Assembly (NCBI RefSeq): GCF_030506325.1
Contig: NZ_CP120683.1
Span: forward strand, 1,674,001-1,738,000
Origin: Tunicatimonas pelagia
GTDB taxonomy: Bacteria > Bacteroidota > Bacteroidia > Cytophagales > Cyclobacteriaceae
Length of the DNA stretch: 64,000 nucleotides
Direction: 5' to 3'
Positions 51,223 through 61,359 of this stretch are shown here, one piece after another. The first letter of the stretch is position 1; every line of letters begins with the position of its first letter. The notes below the pieces were generated by a model that was not told where the DNA came from, did no database searches, and saw nothing but the letters and a program-made list of their open reading frames with translations. Made by a program: the position numbers and the translations under genes.

Positions 51223-53118
51223 TTGAGAAAGAAATGGTCAACTATTCTTGCGGGGATCTTACTAATTGTACTGAACCTGATACTCTCCTCACTAAGCTCA
51301 GCACAAGACACCGTAACGCTGTATTACGACCAAGCTGAGCAAATTCCTAAAGAAACATTTCAAGTAGATAAAGACAACACTTCGGTTCTGAATGGTAACT
51401 ATACGGAGTACTTCTACGATGGTTCAGTAAAAACCAAAGGAACCTATGAGCAGAACCAGCCCAATGGCTACTGGAAATACTTCTACGAAAACGGCCAGCC
51501 TAAAATGCGGGGTACACTGAAAGAAGGCCGGAACCAAGGTAAGTGGGAATATTTTTACGAAAATGGAAGGTTGGAGATGCAAGGTGTCGTAAACGGAACG
51601 CAACGGGAAGGTGTCTGGAAATTCTACTACGAGAATGGCTCACTCAGGCGAGAAGGGACGTTTGCCGAAGGAAAAAAAGTAGGGCTGTGGAAAGATTACT
51701 ACGAGGGTGGCGCGGTGAAAGTAGTGGCTACCTACCAAGGTGATACCACGCAGTATCAGGAGTTCTACACATCGGGCGAACCCAAATTGGAAGGCGTAGA
51801 AGTGGATAATCAGCGGCAAGGCCAGTGGAAACATTATTACGAAAATGGAGAAGTTCAGGCGGAGGGCCACTATCAGCGTGGAAAACGGCAAGGCTCCTGG
51901 AAATTTTACTACCCAAATAGTCAGCTCTCGTCGGTGGGCGATTTTATTGAAGGCTCTTCCGTAGGCAAGTGGACGTACTACTACAAAAACGGCAACATCA
52001 GTGCCGAAGGTGCCGAGCGTGACGGAGTGCGCGAAGGCTACTGGAAGCTTTACCACAGCAACGGCGACTTTAAGGGTGAGGCCATATTTAACCGGGGCGA
52101 AGGAGTATACCGCGAGTTTTATCCCGACGGTTCCCGTAAGGTAGAAGGAAAACTCAGCAACGGAATGCGTCAGGGAAAGTGGAAATATTTTTATGAAGAT
52201 AATAGCTTAGAAGGGGAAGCAGTCTTCACCAATGGCAAAGGCACGTACGTAGGCTATTACCGCGATGGCACTAAAAAAATGAAAGGTTCAGTAGAAGACG
52301 GAGAACGAGTAGGTATCTGGGAGCTCTACCAACCAGATGGGCAATTGGCCGGTTACTACCAAAGTGTATACGAAAACAATGAACCTGCATTTCAAGCACT
52401 AAGCCCTTCCGATAAAACCGATAAGGAAGATTCTACCAAAGTAGCCGTTCGCAATCCCGATTACCTGTTCCGAAAGAGAAAAAACCTGCGCTACTTTACC
52501 CCTAAGATCAATGAAATGCGTTATTTCATTCTGGGCATCAATCCGGTAGCGTTGCTAGTGCATCGGCTTCCGATCAACCTGGAGTACCATTTGCAAGAGC
52601 GATTAGGTTACGAACTGGAAGTTGGATTGTTCCGCGACCCGTTCTTCTCTTTAGATGAAAATATCGATCACAACACACCCTACCGACGCGGTTTTTTCGT
52701 CAATGTAAAGCAAAAATTCTATCATAATGATACGCGCTCTGGCATGTTTTACTTTGGTCATCAGCTTGGCCTAGATTATTTGTACCATTATGCCAACGTA
52801 GCCGAACTAGACGTAGAAGGACAGCCAATTAATAGCCCTCAAACAACACTGCTTGCTAAAGAACAATCTTTTTCTTACTCATTGTTGCTAGGAACCCGAC
52901 TAATGAAAGACCCGGATTTAATTCAGCCCCGAACTCCTAAAGATAAATCTGGGCGAGGTTTGACCTTCGATTTATACGTAGGGGTAGGATTGGCTTACCG
53001 ATTAATGAACGCTCAATATTCGCCTCAGCCACTGTACGACGGTATTATGGATCAGATCAATCAGTCGCGCTTTTATGTTCCATTTTATGTAGGAACCACC
53101 ATTGGATATGTTTTTTAA
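51223..53118 (+). CDS. Exported MORN-variant repeat protein (14 repeats) with barrel-like C-terminus
   Basis: A 631-residue protein started by TTG at 51223 with a signal peptide (MRKKWSTILAGILLIVLNLILSS...Q). Residues ~60-390 are 14 repeats of ~23 residues of the form GxWKYFYENGxxxxxG (YwqK/MORN-variant type), then a linker and a ~200-residue C-terminal region (HRLPINLEYHLQERLGYELEVGLF, SFSYSLLLGTRLM, YVPFYVGTTIGYVF) with strand pattern and aromatic end like a small outer-membrane barrel. The combination suggests a surface-displayed repeat anchored by a barrel (inference). Often annotated as YwqK-family antitoxin, but no toxin is adjacent. Confidence 0.82.
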   Translation: MRKKWSTILAGILLIVLNLILSSLSSAQDTVTLYYDQAEQIPKETFQVDKDNTSVLNGNYTEYFYDGSVKTKGTYEQNQPNGYWKYFYENGQPKMRGTLKEGRNQGKWEYFYENGRLEMQGVVNGTQREGVWKFYYENGSLRREGTFAEGKKVGLWKDYYEGGAVKVVATYQGDTTQYQEFYTSGEPKLEGVEVDNQRQGQWKHYYENGEVQAEGHYQRGKRQGSWKFYYPNSQLSSVGDFIEGSSVGKWTYYYKNGNISAEGAERDGVREGYWKLYHSNGDFKGEAIFNRGEGVYREFYPDGSRKVEGKLSNGMRQGKWKYFYEDNSLEGEAVFTNGKGTYVGYYRDGTKKMKGSVEDGERVGIWELYQPDGQLAGYYQSVYENNEPAFQALSPSDKTDKEDSTKVAVRNPDYLFRKRKNLRYFTPKINEMRYFILGINPVALLVHRLPINLEYHLQERLGYELEVGLFRDPFFSLDENIDHNTPYRRGFFVNVKQKFYHNDTRSGMFYFGHQLGLDYLYHYANVAELDVEGQPINSPQTTLLAKEQSFSYSLLLGTRLMKDPDLIQPRTPKDKSGRGLTFDLYVGVGLAYRLMNAQYSPQPLYDGIMDQINQSRFYVPFYVGTTIGYVF

Positions 53119-53408
53119 AATGTGATATGGAAAGGAGACCGAAATTTAATGAATAACGACTGATGAATAATGATTAATTGGCATGGGACACTGTGCAGTA
53201 GACAATGAGCAAAGCTAAACCTCGTACATCAAACTACGCTAACACTTTAACACCTGAACACTTCAACTTTCTAATTCGCACGACGGCCGCCTGTAACTCA
53301 GTGTCCGTGGACTATCGACGATGGACTGTTGACTATTAACCAATGACCACTGTGGACTATCGTCGGTAGACTAAAAAAACAATAAGCAATCGTACAATTA
53401 AACTATCC
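53119..53408. other. 290 bp spacer with repetitive non-coding sequence
   Basis: Contains short imperfect repeats: TAACAC/GAACAC steps near 53238-53272 and GTGGACTATCG (about 53308 and 53352) around GACTGTTGACTATTAACCAATGACC. No coding frame or RNA gene recognised. Such degenerate repeats often fill Bacteroidota spacers. Confidence 0.4.
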
Positions 53409-53783
53409 ATGTCTGAAAAAAAGAAAACAGCTATTATAGGTGCCAGCCCCAACCCAGCGCGCTACGCTTACTTAGCCGCCCATATGCTCACCGAATACGG
53501 ACATCCTATTGTTCCACTTAGTATTAAGCAGGGCTCTGTAGCTGATGTAGAATTTATTGACTTACGAACGAAACCTTCGCTAAAAAGTATAGACACCGTA
53601 ACTCTATACCTTGGCCCCGCCCATCAACCGGAGTGGTACGACTACCTGCTAAGCTTACAGCCTCAACGAATAATTTTCAACCCGGGCACCGAAAATCCCG
53701 AGTTGTACCAATTGTGCCAAAACCATAATATTGAGCCCATTAATGCTTGTACCCTAGTGATGCTACGCGCTGGAACTTACTAG
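53409..53783 (+). CDS. CoA-binding (Rossmann) domain protein
   Basis: A 124-residue single-domain protein of the CoA-binding/YccU type: TAIIGASPNPARYAYLAAHML at the N-terminus (nucleotide loop), then VDVEFIDLRTKPSL-like strands, YLGPAHQPEWYDYLL and RIIFNPGTENPEL. The enzyme role is unknown; relatives bind CoA. It precedes gyrB by 145 bp on the same strand. Confidence 0.88.
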   Translation: MSEKKKTAIIGASPNPARYAYLAAHMLTEYGHPIVPLSIKQGSVADVEFIDLRTKPSLKSIDTVTLYLGPAHQPEWYDYLLSLQPQRIIFNPGTENPELYQLCQNHNIEPINACTLVMLRAGTY

Positions 53784-53898
53784 CTACCTCAATTCGTTTT
53801 TATACTGATAATCAACCCTTTATGTAAAATTCACCCCCTTAGCTGGGCATTATGAATTTTAAGGAAATACAGTCAATAGAAAAACCATAAAATTATCG

Positions 53899-53906
53899 TA
53901 ATTTTG
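53899..53906 (+). promoter_or_regulatory. Bacteroidota -7-like element upstream of gyrB
   Basis: TAATTTTG fits TAnnTTTG and lies 22 bp upstream of the gyrB ATG at 53929. No clear -33 partner, so only moderately supported. Confidence 0.45.
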
Positions 53907-53907
53907 A

Positions 53908-55932
<2,025 letters not shown>

Positions 55933-56106
55933 TATCTGGAAATGCAGGTCTTGGGCGAAACAAACGGCTTTGGTACATGGTATGGCGCGAATAAAAGGGC
56001 TTTACCGGAGAACAGAGTGCGCCTTAGATCTGTATTACGCTAGTGTTTTCCTCAAAAATAATACAGTTTTGGTGGAGTAATCGCTGACGATAATTCTTAA
56101 GAGAAC

Positions 56107-56730
56107 ATGAAGAACCTATCAATCGTCTGGCAGGAACTCACCGCAAAATATAGCAACGACCGTCAGTTGGTGGATAGGCTATGGGATGAAATCGAAAAAA
56201 GCCATACTACCAAAAAGCGAAACTACCATAACTTAACTCATCTGAAATATATGGTAGACCACGCTACAAGATATCACGACAATCTATCTGATCCAGATAC
56301 AATTTTATTTAGTGTTTTCTACCACGACATTGTGTACGATGCGACGCGCCAAGATAATGAGCACAAAAGTGCTGATATGGCTCGTAAGCGATTATCTAAG
56401 TTGGGAGTACCCACTGATAAAATCACCAAATGCCACGCCCAGATAATAGCTACCCAAAGCCACTCGTTCAACAGCGATTCTGATACCAACTACCTACTAG
56501 ACTTTGACCTAGCGATATTGGGTGAAAGCCCGAGTATCTATCAGGAATACACAAATAAGATTAGAAAGGAATATGCAATCTACCCTGACTTTCTTTACAA
56601 AAGAGGGCGCAGGAAAGTACTTCAGCACTTCCTAGCCATAGAAAGAATTTTCAAAACGGATATTTTTTATGAAGATTATGAGCAGCCAGCCAGAGCCAAT
56701 CTGGAAGCTGAATTAGAATCTCTAAAATAA
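56107..56730 (+). CDS. HD-superfamily metal-dependent phosphohydrolase-like protein
   Basis: A 207-residue protein of the predicted HD phosphohydrolase family seen in bacteria and plants. Metal-ligand-type residues: RNYHNLTHLKYMVDH, VFYHDIVYDAT (HD) and LDFDLAILG, with EHKSADMARK between. Substrate unknown. The gene stands alone, 76 bp before the next same-strand gene. Confidence 0.87.
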   Translation: MKNLSIVWQELTAKYSNDRQLVDRLWDEIEKSHTTKKRNYHNLTHLKYMVDHATRYHDNLSDPDTILFSVFYHDIVYDATRQDNEHKSADMARKRLSKLGVPTDKITKCHAQIIATQSHSFNSDSDTNYLLDFDLAILGESPSIYQEYTNKIRKEYAIYPDFLYKRGRRKVLQHFLAIERIFKTDIFYEDYEQPARANLEAELESLK

Positions 56731-56805
56731 GATGATAGCATCTTTACGTTCTCATCATCCGTAAGTACCTGTGATGAATATCTTCAATCCAATTACTACA
56801 TTGCT

Positions 56806-57489
56806 ATGAAAGTCATTATTACGGGAGCTACAGGCATGATTGGCAAAGGAGTTTTACTGGAGTGCTTAGATCATGAAGCCATTAGCAAAGTGTTGGTAAT
56901 TGGTCGGAACTCAGTAGGGATGACTCACCCTAAGCTCAACGAAATTCTTCACCAGGATTTTTCTGATTTTACCCCGCTGGCAACAAGCCTGATTGGCTAC
57001 GATGCCTGCTACTACAGTCTGGGTATTAGTGCTGCCGGACTAAGCGAAGAACAGTACCGCACAATTACCTACGAGTATACAATAGCGTTGGCCGAAGTAC
57101 TCCACAAGAAGAATCCGGAAATGACCTTCATTTTTGTTTCCGGGCAGGGCACTGACTCTTCAGGAACGAGTAGTTTAATGTGGGCACGAGTGAAAGGACA
57201 GGCGGAAAACGACTTACTTGAAATGGGCTTTAAGCAAGCATTCATGTTTCGTCCGGGGGTTCTTATGCCCCTTCGGGGGATAAAGTCCCGTACCAAAAGC
57301 TACCAATTTCTGTACGACTATTTTATGTGGCTAGTGAAAGCCATTAGAGCCTTAGTCCCCAATTACGTAGTAAGTACTACCCAAATTGGCCTAGCTATGA
57401 TTCAGGCTACGGTAGGTGGCTACGAAAAAACGATCATCGCCCCCAAGGATATGATTATTTTAGCCAACCGTCAGCTTGCCGAAAGCTAA
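56806..57489 (+). CDS. NAD(P)-binding SDR-like protein
   Basis: A 227-residue Rossmann protein of the atypical short-chain dehydrogenase / NmrA type. The glycine motif is IITGATGMIGKGVLL at the N-terminus; YYSLGIS and FVSGQGTD follow. The catalytic YxxxK is not clear (WARVKGQAEND occupies the position), so it may act as a sensor or on an unknown substrate. Confidence 0.85.
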   Translation: MKVIITGATGMIGKGVLLECLDHEAISKVLVIGRNSVGMTHPKLNEILHQDFSDFTPLATSLIGYDACYYSLGISAAGLSEEQYRTITYEYTIALAEVLHKKNPEMTFIFVSGQGTDSSGTSSLMWARVKGQAENDLLEMGFKQAFMFRPGVLMPLRGIKSRTKSYQFLYDYFMWLVKAIRALVPNYVVSTTQIGLAMIQATVGGYEKTIIAPKDMIILANRQLAES

Positions 57490-57510
57490 GTCGGTATACA
57501 GCTTGCTGAA

Positions 57511-58446
57511 TTATCCCTCAGTATTTAACAAATACTCCCCTACAATACCCCGATGATCGGAACCGGCAGCGGGTAGCGCTTTAAACTTACGGCAGTGAAA
57601 TTCCGGGGAATGAAAAATATAGTCAATGGGTACTCCCATTCCCTGGAAACGAGCGGGGAACGTAGGTTGCCAACCAGTATGGCTATGTTGCAGATCAGTA
57701 GCCTGCGTGAGTTCCCGAATGACGGGGTTCCAAGGGACAACGTTATAATCGCCAATGGCTAGTACGGGACGATCAATGGTTTTGATGTAGCGGGCAATAC
57801 GGCGGATGTGCCGGTTCCGCTGCTGGTAGCGTCCGCGATTTCGGGGCGATAACGTATGAGATGCAATAAAATGAATAGCTTCTCCCTGAAGTAGTACATT
57901 CCCGGTAATATTCGGCATATCGTCCCAGTAAATAGTTTGTACATCTTCTACCGGATGCTTAGAAAATACCGCGAGTCCGCGACTGGCATTTTCCGCATCC
58001 GTCACTATATGAAAGTAGGGATACTCATCGGATAACAGTTGCTTCAGTTGCTTCCCCCAATCCTCACTTACCTCTTGAAACGACAGTAAATCAGCTTGGG
58101 TGGCCCGCGCCGAATCGGCCGTCTCTTGAAACCGTTGGTTACTACAGAGCACATTAAAGTGAGCCACCCGAACTAGCGTATCTTCTGCGTAGGAGTTAGC
58201 CATCGTAACATTTACCGATTCCCCTTGCATCAGGTAAAGACTTCCGGCAATTAGCAGAGCGGCCCCCAAGGAAGCGGCGGTCATGAGCATTCTTCGGAAA
58301 AAGCTAGCGAGTAAACCTAATAATCCGTAGCCAATGATAGCCTGTACGGCAAACGAGTGCAATATATCGTGCAGATAACTCTGCGGAGGCAACACAAATA
58401 TTAGTGATATGGCTGCGTATGTGGCAATTCCTATTCTTCGTTTCAT
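57511..58446 (-). CDS. Membrane-anchored endonuclease/exonuclease/phosphatase-family protein
   Basis: A 311-residue protein with two to three N-terminal membrane segments (about 5-75) and an EEP catalytic domain: VAHFNVLCSN, LLSFQEVSEDW (metal Glu), FIASHTLSPRNRG, AIGDYNVVPW, PIDYIFHSPEF and AGSDHRGIVGEY. Relatives act on nucleic acids, phospholipids or phosphoinositides; the substrate here is unknown. It follows the DUF4173 gene by 40 bp on the same strand. Confidence 0.87.
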   Translation of the reverse strand: MKRRIGIATYAAISLIFVLPPQSYLHDILHSFAVQAIIGYGLLGLLASFFRRMLMTAASLGAALLIAGSLYLMQGESVNVTMANSYAEDTLVRVAHFNVLCSNQRFQETADSARATQADLLSFQEVSEDWGKQLKQLLSDEYPYFHIVTDAENASRGLAVFSKHPVEDVQTIYWDDMPNITGNVLLQGEAIHFIASHTLSPRNRGRYQQRNRHIRRIARYIKTIDRPVLAIGDYNVVPWNPVIRELTQATDLQHSHTGWQPTFPARFQGMGVPIDYIFHSPEFHCRKFKALPAAGSDHRGIVGEYLLNTEG

Positions 58447-58486
58447 TCTTCTTTCTTTTTAAGTAGGGACATCATTAATAACATCC

Positions 58487-59914
58487 CTACTGGTAATCTA
58501 AATTAATCATCACCTGCTCGTCAGCGTAGTTCCACGACCGCCAGTCTTGCCAAGATTCAGTGTAGCGAAAGTGGCTGATCTCATTCATGATATTTTCTCG
58601 GGTACTCGCCGCTATGTGATAGTTAGGATTTACCAGCGCATCTTGTAATAGATCCAGATTATGATCCGATATATAGCTCAAATACTGAAAATCAATTTGC
58701 TCAGCGGGCAGATTCGTCAAGTTGTATTTCGTGATAAAGCGGGGCCAGTTGAATAGCGTCAGCCCCGCCAAAATAGCGTAGAACGCCCAACTGGTGTATC
58801 GTAGCAAAAAGGCGTTCGTCCTTATTTCCCGCACCTTTACATAGGTGAAGAATAATCCTACCAGCGTCATTAGTAGATACACGTATACGCCTATGCGTTT
58901 TTGAGTTAACCCGTAAGCATCGATGTACAGACTATTTTTGTAGGCAGTGGCTAGAACCAAAAACACATTCTGAGCAACCCAGGCGTAAGCGACTAGCTTC
59001 AGTCGTCGGCTACGATGGTAGAAGTTCAGATTTCCCCGGAAGAAATACATTACAATGCTGATGGCTAGTATAATAGAAATAATCAGGGCGTTTACCCCCT
59101 GATGCACGTATTCGGAGTAGGTTACGCCTTGAGGTAGTTTCCCCGTCCACAGATGGTAAGTGTCTACCCCATTGAATAAAAGCAGTAAGCCATTCAGCAA
59201 GATAAACAGCAACCAGCCACTGCGGTACTCGTATTTCAATCCAATCGTATTGAAAGCTCGTTGCTTCTGTGCTTGCCGATGGCGCAACAGTAGGTTAGGA
59301 ATGCGCTGGTCGAGCTGGATTAGCGATTGGATACCCGTTGGATAGAAAATACCCAGTAGCAGGTAGGCACTAACCAAGGTGAAAACGATACGGCCGAAAG
59401 AGATAACTTCAATCTCAGTTTGGGTGAACAAAGCGGCAAAAGCCGGACTGCCTCCGATGTAGAGCATCAGAAATAACGTGGTGATAAATACGGGAACGAG
59501 CCAAGACATAACCCGAGCAGGAGTTAAACTACCCTGCTGTTTCGCTTTTCTATTTAACCACTCTCTACGCCAGAAACTTAGTCCGGCAGCATAAAAACCA
59601 TTCGGTAGGGCAATGCCTAAAGAAGTACGAGGGTACGCACAAAATCCAGCTAAAGCGATGAACGAAAATAGGTACAGCAGTATGGCCAGCCAGCTATGGT
59701 GCCACACCACTCCTACCGCAGTTAACAAGTAACCTGCCGTAATAAACCAACCCGATGCAGACTGTCGTAATTCAGGGTACAATACGAAGCTGATTGCTAC
59801 GAACACAAGACTGTATAAAAGGAAATTCAGTCCAGCGCCTTGCCCGTAGAATAGAAAACTACTTAGCAGCGAGGTACCAATCCAGAGATAAGTTTTAAGT
59901 GTTTGATTTTTCAT
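58487..59914 (-). CDS. Multi-spanning membrane protein (DUF4173-like)
   Basis: A 475-residue protein with about ten membrane segments and the conserved loop YHLWTGKLPQGVTYSEYVHQGV typical of DUF4173/DUF4153 proteins, plus a soluble C-terminal tail (LSYISDHNLDLLQDALVNP). Function unknown. The ATG at 59914 is preferred over a TTG at 59938 because a palindromic operator (59925-59941) covers the latter. That operator matches the one before the 60868 gene, so both are probably controlled by the winged-helix protein between them. Confidence 0.82.
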   Translation of the reverse strand: MKNQTLKTYLWIGTSLLSSFLFYGQGAGLNFLLYSLVFVAISFVLYPELRQSASGWFITAGYLLTAVGVVWHHSWLAILLYLFSFIALAGFCAYPRTSLGIALPNGFYAAGLSFWRREWLNRKAKQQGSLTPARVMSWLVPVFITTLFLMLYIGGSPAFAALFTQTEIEVISFGRIVFTLVSAYLLLGIFYPTGIQSLIQLDQRIPNLLLRHRQAQKQRAFNTIGLKYEYRSGWLLFILLNGLLLLFNGVDTYHLWTGKLPQGVTYSEYVHQGVNALIISIILAISIVMYFFRGNLNFYHRSRRLKLVAYAWVAQNVFLVLATAYKNSLYIDAYGLTQKRIGVYVYLLMTLVGLFFTYVKVREIRTNAFLLRYTSWAFYAILAGLTLFNWPRFITKYNLTNLPAEQIDFQYLSYISDHNLDLLQDALVNPNYHIAASTRENIMNEISHFRYTESWQDWRSWNYADEQVMINLDYQ

Positions 59915-59924
59915 ATTTGAAAGT

Positions 59925-59941
59925 ACTTTGTATTTCAAAGT
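59925..59941. promoter_or_regulatory. Palindromic operator, copy 1 (ACTTTG-N5-CAAAGT)
   Basis: ACTTTGTATTTCAAAGT, preceded by AAAGT, 10 bp upstream of the membrane-protein ATG. Same arms, spacer length and distance to the start codon as the site at 60878-60894. Confidence 0.7.
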
Positions 59942-59957
59942 TAATAAGTAAAATTTT

Positions 59958-60266
59958 TTACTGAGTTTGTTTTTGGGCTTTTAGTAACGCTTCCAGCGCG
60001 TCCAGATGGGCACTGAAGGCTTTCTTACCAGTTTTTGTAGCCGCGTATTGCGTATTAGGTTTCCGACCGACGAATTGTTTCTGCACGTCAATATATTCTA
60101 CTTTTTCCAAGGCTTTCAGATGGCTAGCTAGGTTTCCGTCGGTTACTCCCAGTAGTTCTTTCAGGGCACTAAAGTCCAGCGAATCGTTTACCACTAAGGC
60201 TGACATGATGCCCAATCGTACTTTATTTTCAAACGCTTTATCAAACTGGTGTAAAAGATGCTTCAC
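59958..60266 (-). CDS. Winged-helix transcription regulator
   Basis: A 102-residue single-domain winged helix of the MarR/ArsR-like stand-alone type: FENKVRLGIMSALVV, SALKELLGVTDGNLASHLKALEK (recognition helix) and YIDVQKQFVGRKPNTQYAATKTGKKAF (wing). No sensor domain. It overlaps the upstream membrane gene by 4 bp. The two near-identical palindromes before the operon and before the following gene are its likely targets (inference). Confidence 0.88.
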   Translation of the reverse strand: MKHLLHQFDKAFENKVRLGIMSALVVNDSLDFSALKELLGVTDGNLASHLKALEKVEYIDVQKQFVGRKPNTQYAATKTGKKAFSAHLDALEALLKAQKQTQ

Positions 60267-60868
60267 CGCTCGTATTTATAATACATAGATGCTCCGTATA
60301 CTATGTGCAATCCGCCAAATCCTATTGCCCAAAATAATAAACCGTAGCCAATCACAATGGTAGCGAGTAAACCTAGGGCTACTTCGGCCAATCCCAGATA
60401 CATAATATCAGTAAGAGTATATTTACTGGCGTTAATCAGAGCCAGGCCGTAAAAGATGAGCATACTAGGTGCAACAATACCCGTGTAACCTTGACCTACG
60501 AGAATTAGGGCAAAGATACCACCTACCGCTAGTGGAATTATCAGATGAATAACCAATCGGCGAGCTGTAGCATCCCAGATTTTTTGTCCCTGCTCTCGAG
60601 CCCGTCGCGTGGTGAGCCAAATACCTGTTCCAATTGCTAACAGCAATACTACTCCGGCAATCAGAAAGAGATAACCAACCACTGTTCGGTACGAATCTAT
60701 CTCGCCGGCCCGGTACAGCGAAATGCACCAGTGCGCCAAGCCAGCTCCTACCAAAGCGTATATCCCCGCCATCACTCCGGAAAGTCCGCTTAGGGAGATG
60801 AAGCGGGAAGAACGCTCCATCATGGAGCGGATCTCGCTAATATCTTGCAAATAATCAGTTTCTTGCAT
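60263..60868 (-). CDS. Polytopic membrane protein, first gene of winged-helix operon
   Basis: A 201-residue protein: a short acidic N-terminus, then about six hydrophobic segments (LSGLSGVMAGIYALVGAGLAH, GYLFLIAGVVLLLAIGTGIWL, LVIHLIIPLAVGGIFALILVG, MLIFYGLALINAS, LGLAEVALGLLATIVIGYGLL, FWAIGFGGLHIVYG). No family recognised. It is cotranslated with the winged-helix gene (4 bp overlap) and carries the second palindromic operator 9 bp before its ATG, so it is probably self-repressed through that regulator. Confidence 0.8.
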   Translation of the reverse strand: MQETDYLQDISEIRSMMERSSRFISLSGLSGVMAGIYALVGAGLAHWCISLYRAGEIDSYRTVVGYLFLIAGVVLLLAIGTGIWLTTRRAREQGQKIWDATARRLVIHLIIPLAVGGIFALILVGQGYTGIVAPSMLIFYGLALINASKYTLTDIMYLGLAEVALGLLATIVIGYGLLFWAIGFGGLHIVYGASMYYKYER

Positions 60869-60877
60869 ACTAAAAGT

Positions 60878-60894
60878 ACTTTGAATTACAAAGT
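60878..60894. promoter_or_regulatory. Palindromic operator, copy 2 (ACTTTG-N5-CAAAGT)
   Basis: ACTTTGAATTACAAAGT, preceded by AAAGT, 9 bp upstream of the ATG at 60868. It is a perfect 17 bp inverted repeat around an AT spacer. See copy 1 at 59925-59941. Confidence 0.7.
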
Positions 60895-61017
60895 AATATA
60901 TTTTAGACTGATTTTACAAGTTTCATATAACTATTTTAATAATATTTTTCTCTCTTCTCACTTTTGACTAATCCGCAGAATGCGCGATTACTGAAGTTTT
61001 CCTTTATTTTGGGCCAA

Positions 61018-61359
61018 ATGAAAATGCTAGACGAATACTACGAAAACCAGTTGGAGCCCAACCGAAGCTGCCTACTCACTCTGCGAGAAATAATTCTAAA
61101 TTATGATTCACAGATTAGCGAAGTTTGGAAGTATCAGACGCCTTTTTTCTTCCTTAGTGGTAAGATGCTGTGCTACCTTTCAGTTGACCGCCGGAGCCGA
61201 CAGCCCTACGTAGGTATGGTAGAAGGACGCTACCTGGATCATCCGGCACTAGAGAGCGGCGGACGAAAACGAATCAAGGTGCTAACCGTCAATCCCCGTA
61301 AAGACATTCCGATTAGCACCCTGAGAGAAATTCTGGGACAAGCAACCTTAATCAATTGA
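61018..61359 (+). CDS. DUF1801-like protein, stop codon rebuilt by an insertion
   Basis: A 113-residue protein of the DUF1801/YdhG-like type: LREIILNYDSQISEVWKYQTPFF, MLCYLSVDRRSRQPYVGMVEG and ALESGGRKRIKVLTV. The ATG at 61018 follows AAATG with good spacing. Its TGA (61357-61359) is made of one host base and the first two bases (GA) of an insertion sequence. Without the insertion the frame would read TAA at the same place, so the protein is unchanged. Function unknown. Confidence 0.8.
   Translation: MKMLDEYYENQLEPNRSCLLTLREIILNYDSQISEVWKYQTPFFFLSGKMLCYLSVDRRSRQPYVGMVEGRYLDHPALESGGRKRIKVLTVNPRKDIPISTLREILGQATLIN
61349..61357. repeat. Left target-site duplication of the second insertion sequence
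   Basis: TAATCAATT, repeated at 62939-62947 on the other side of the element (9 bp). Confidence 0.9.

Noticed and set aside
51223-53118. The MORN-variant protein as an antitoxin of a YwqJK-type pair
   Set aside because: No deaminase-like toxin gene is adjacent and the protein carries a signal peptide and barrel-like tail.
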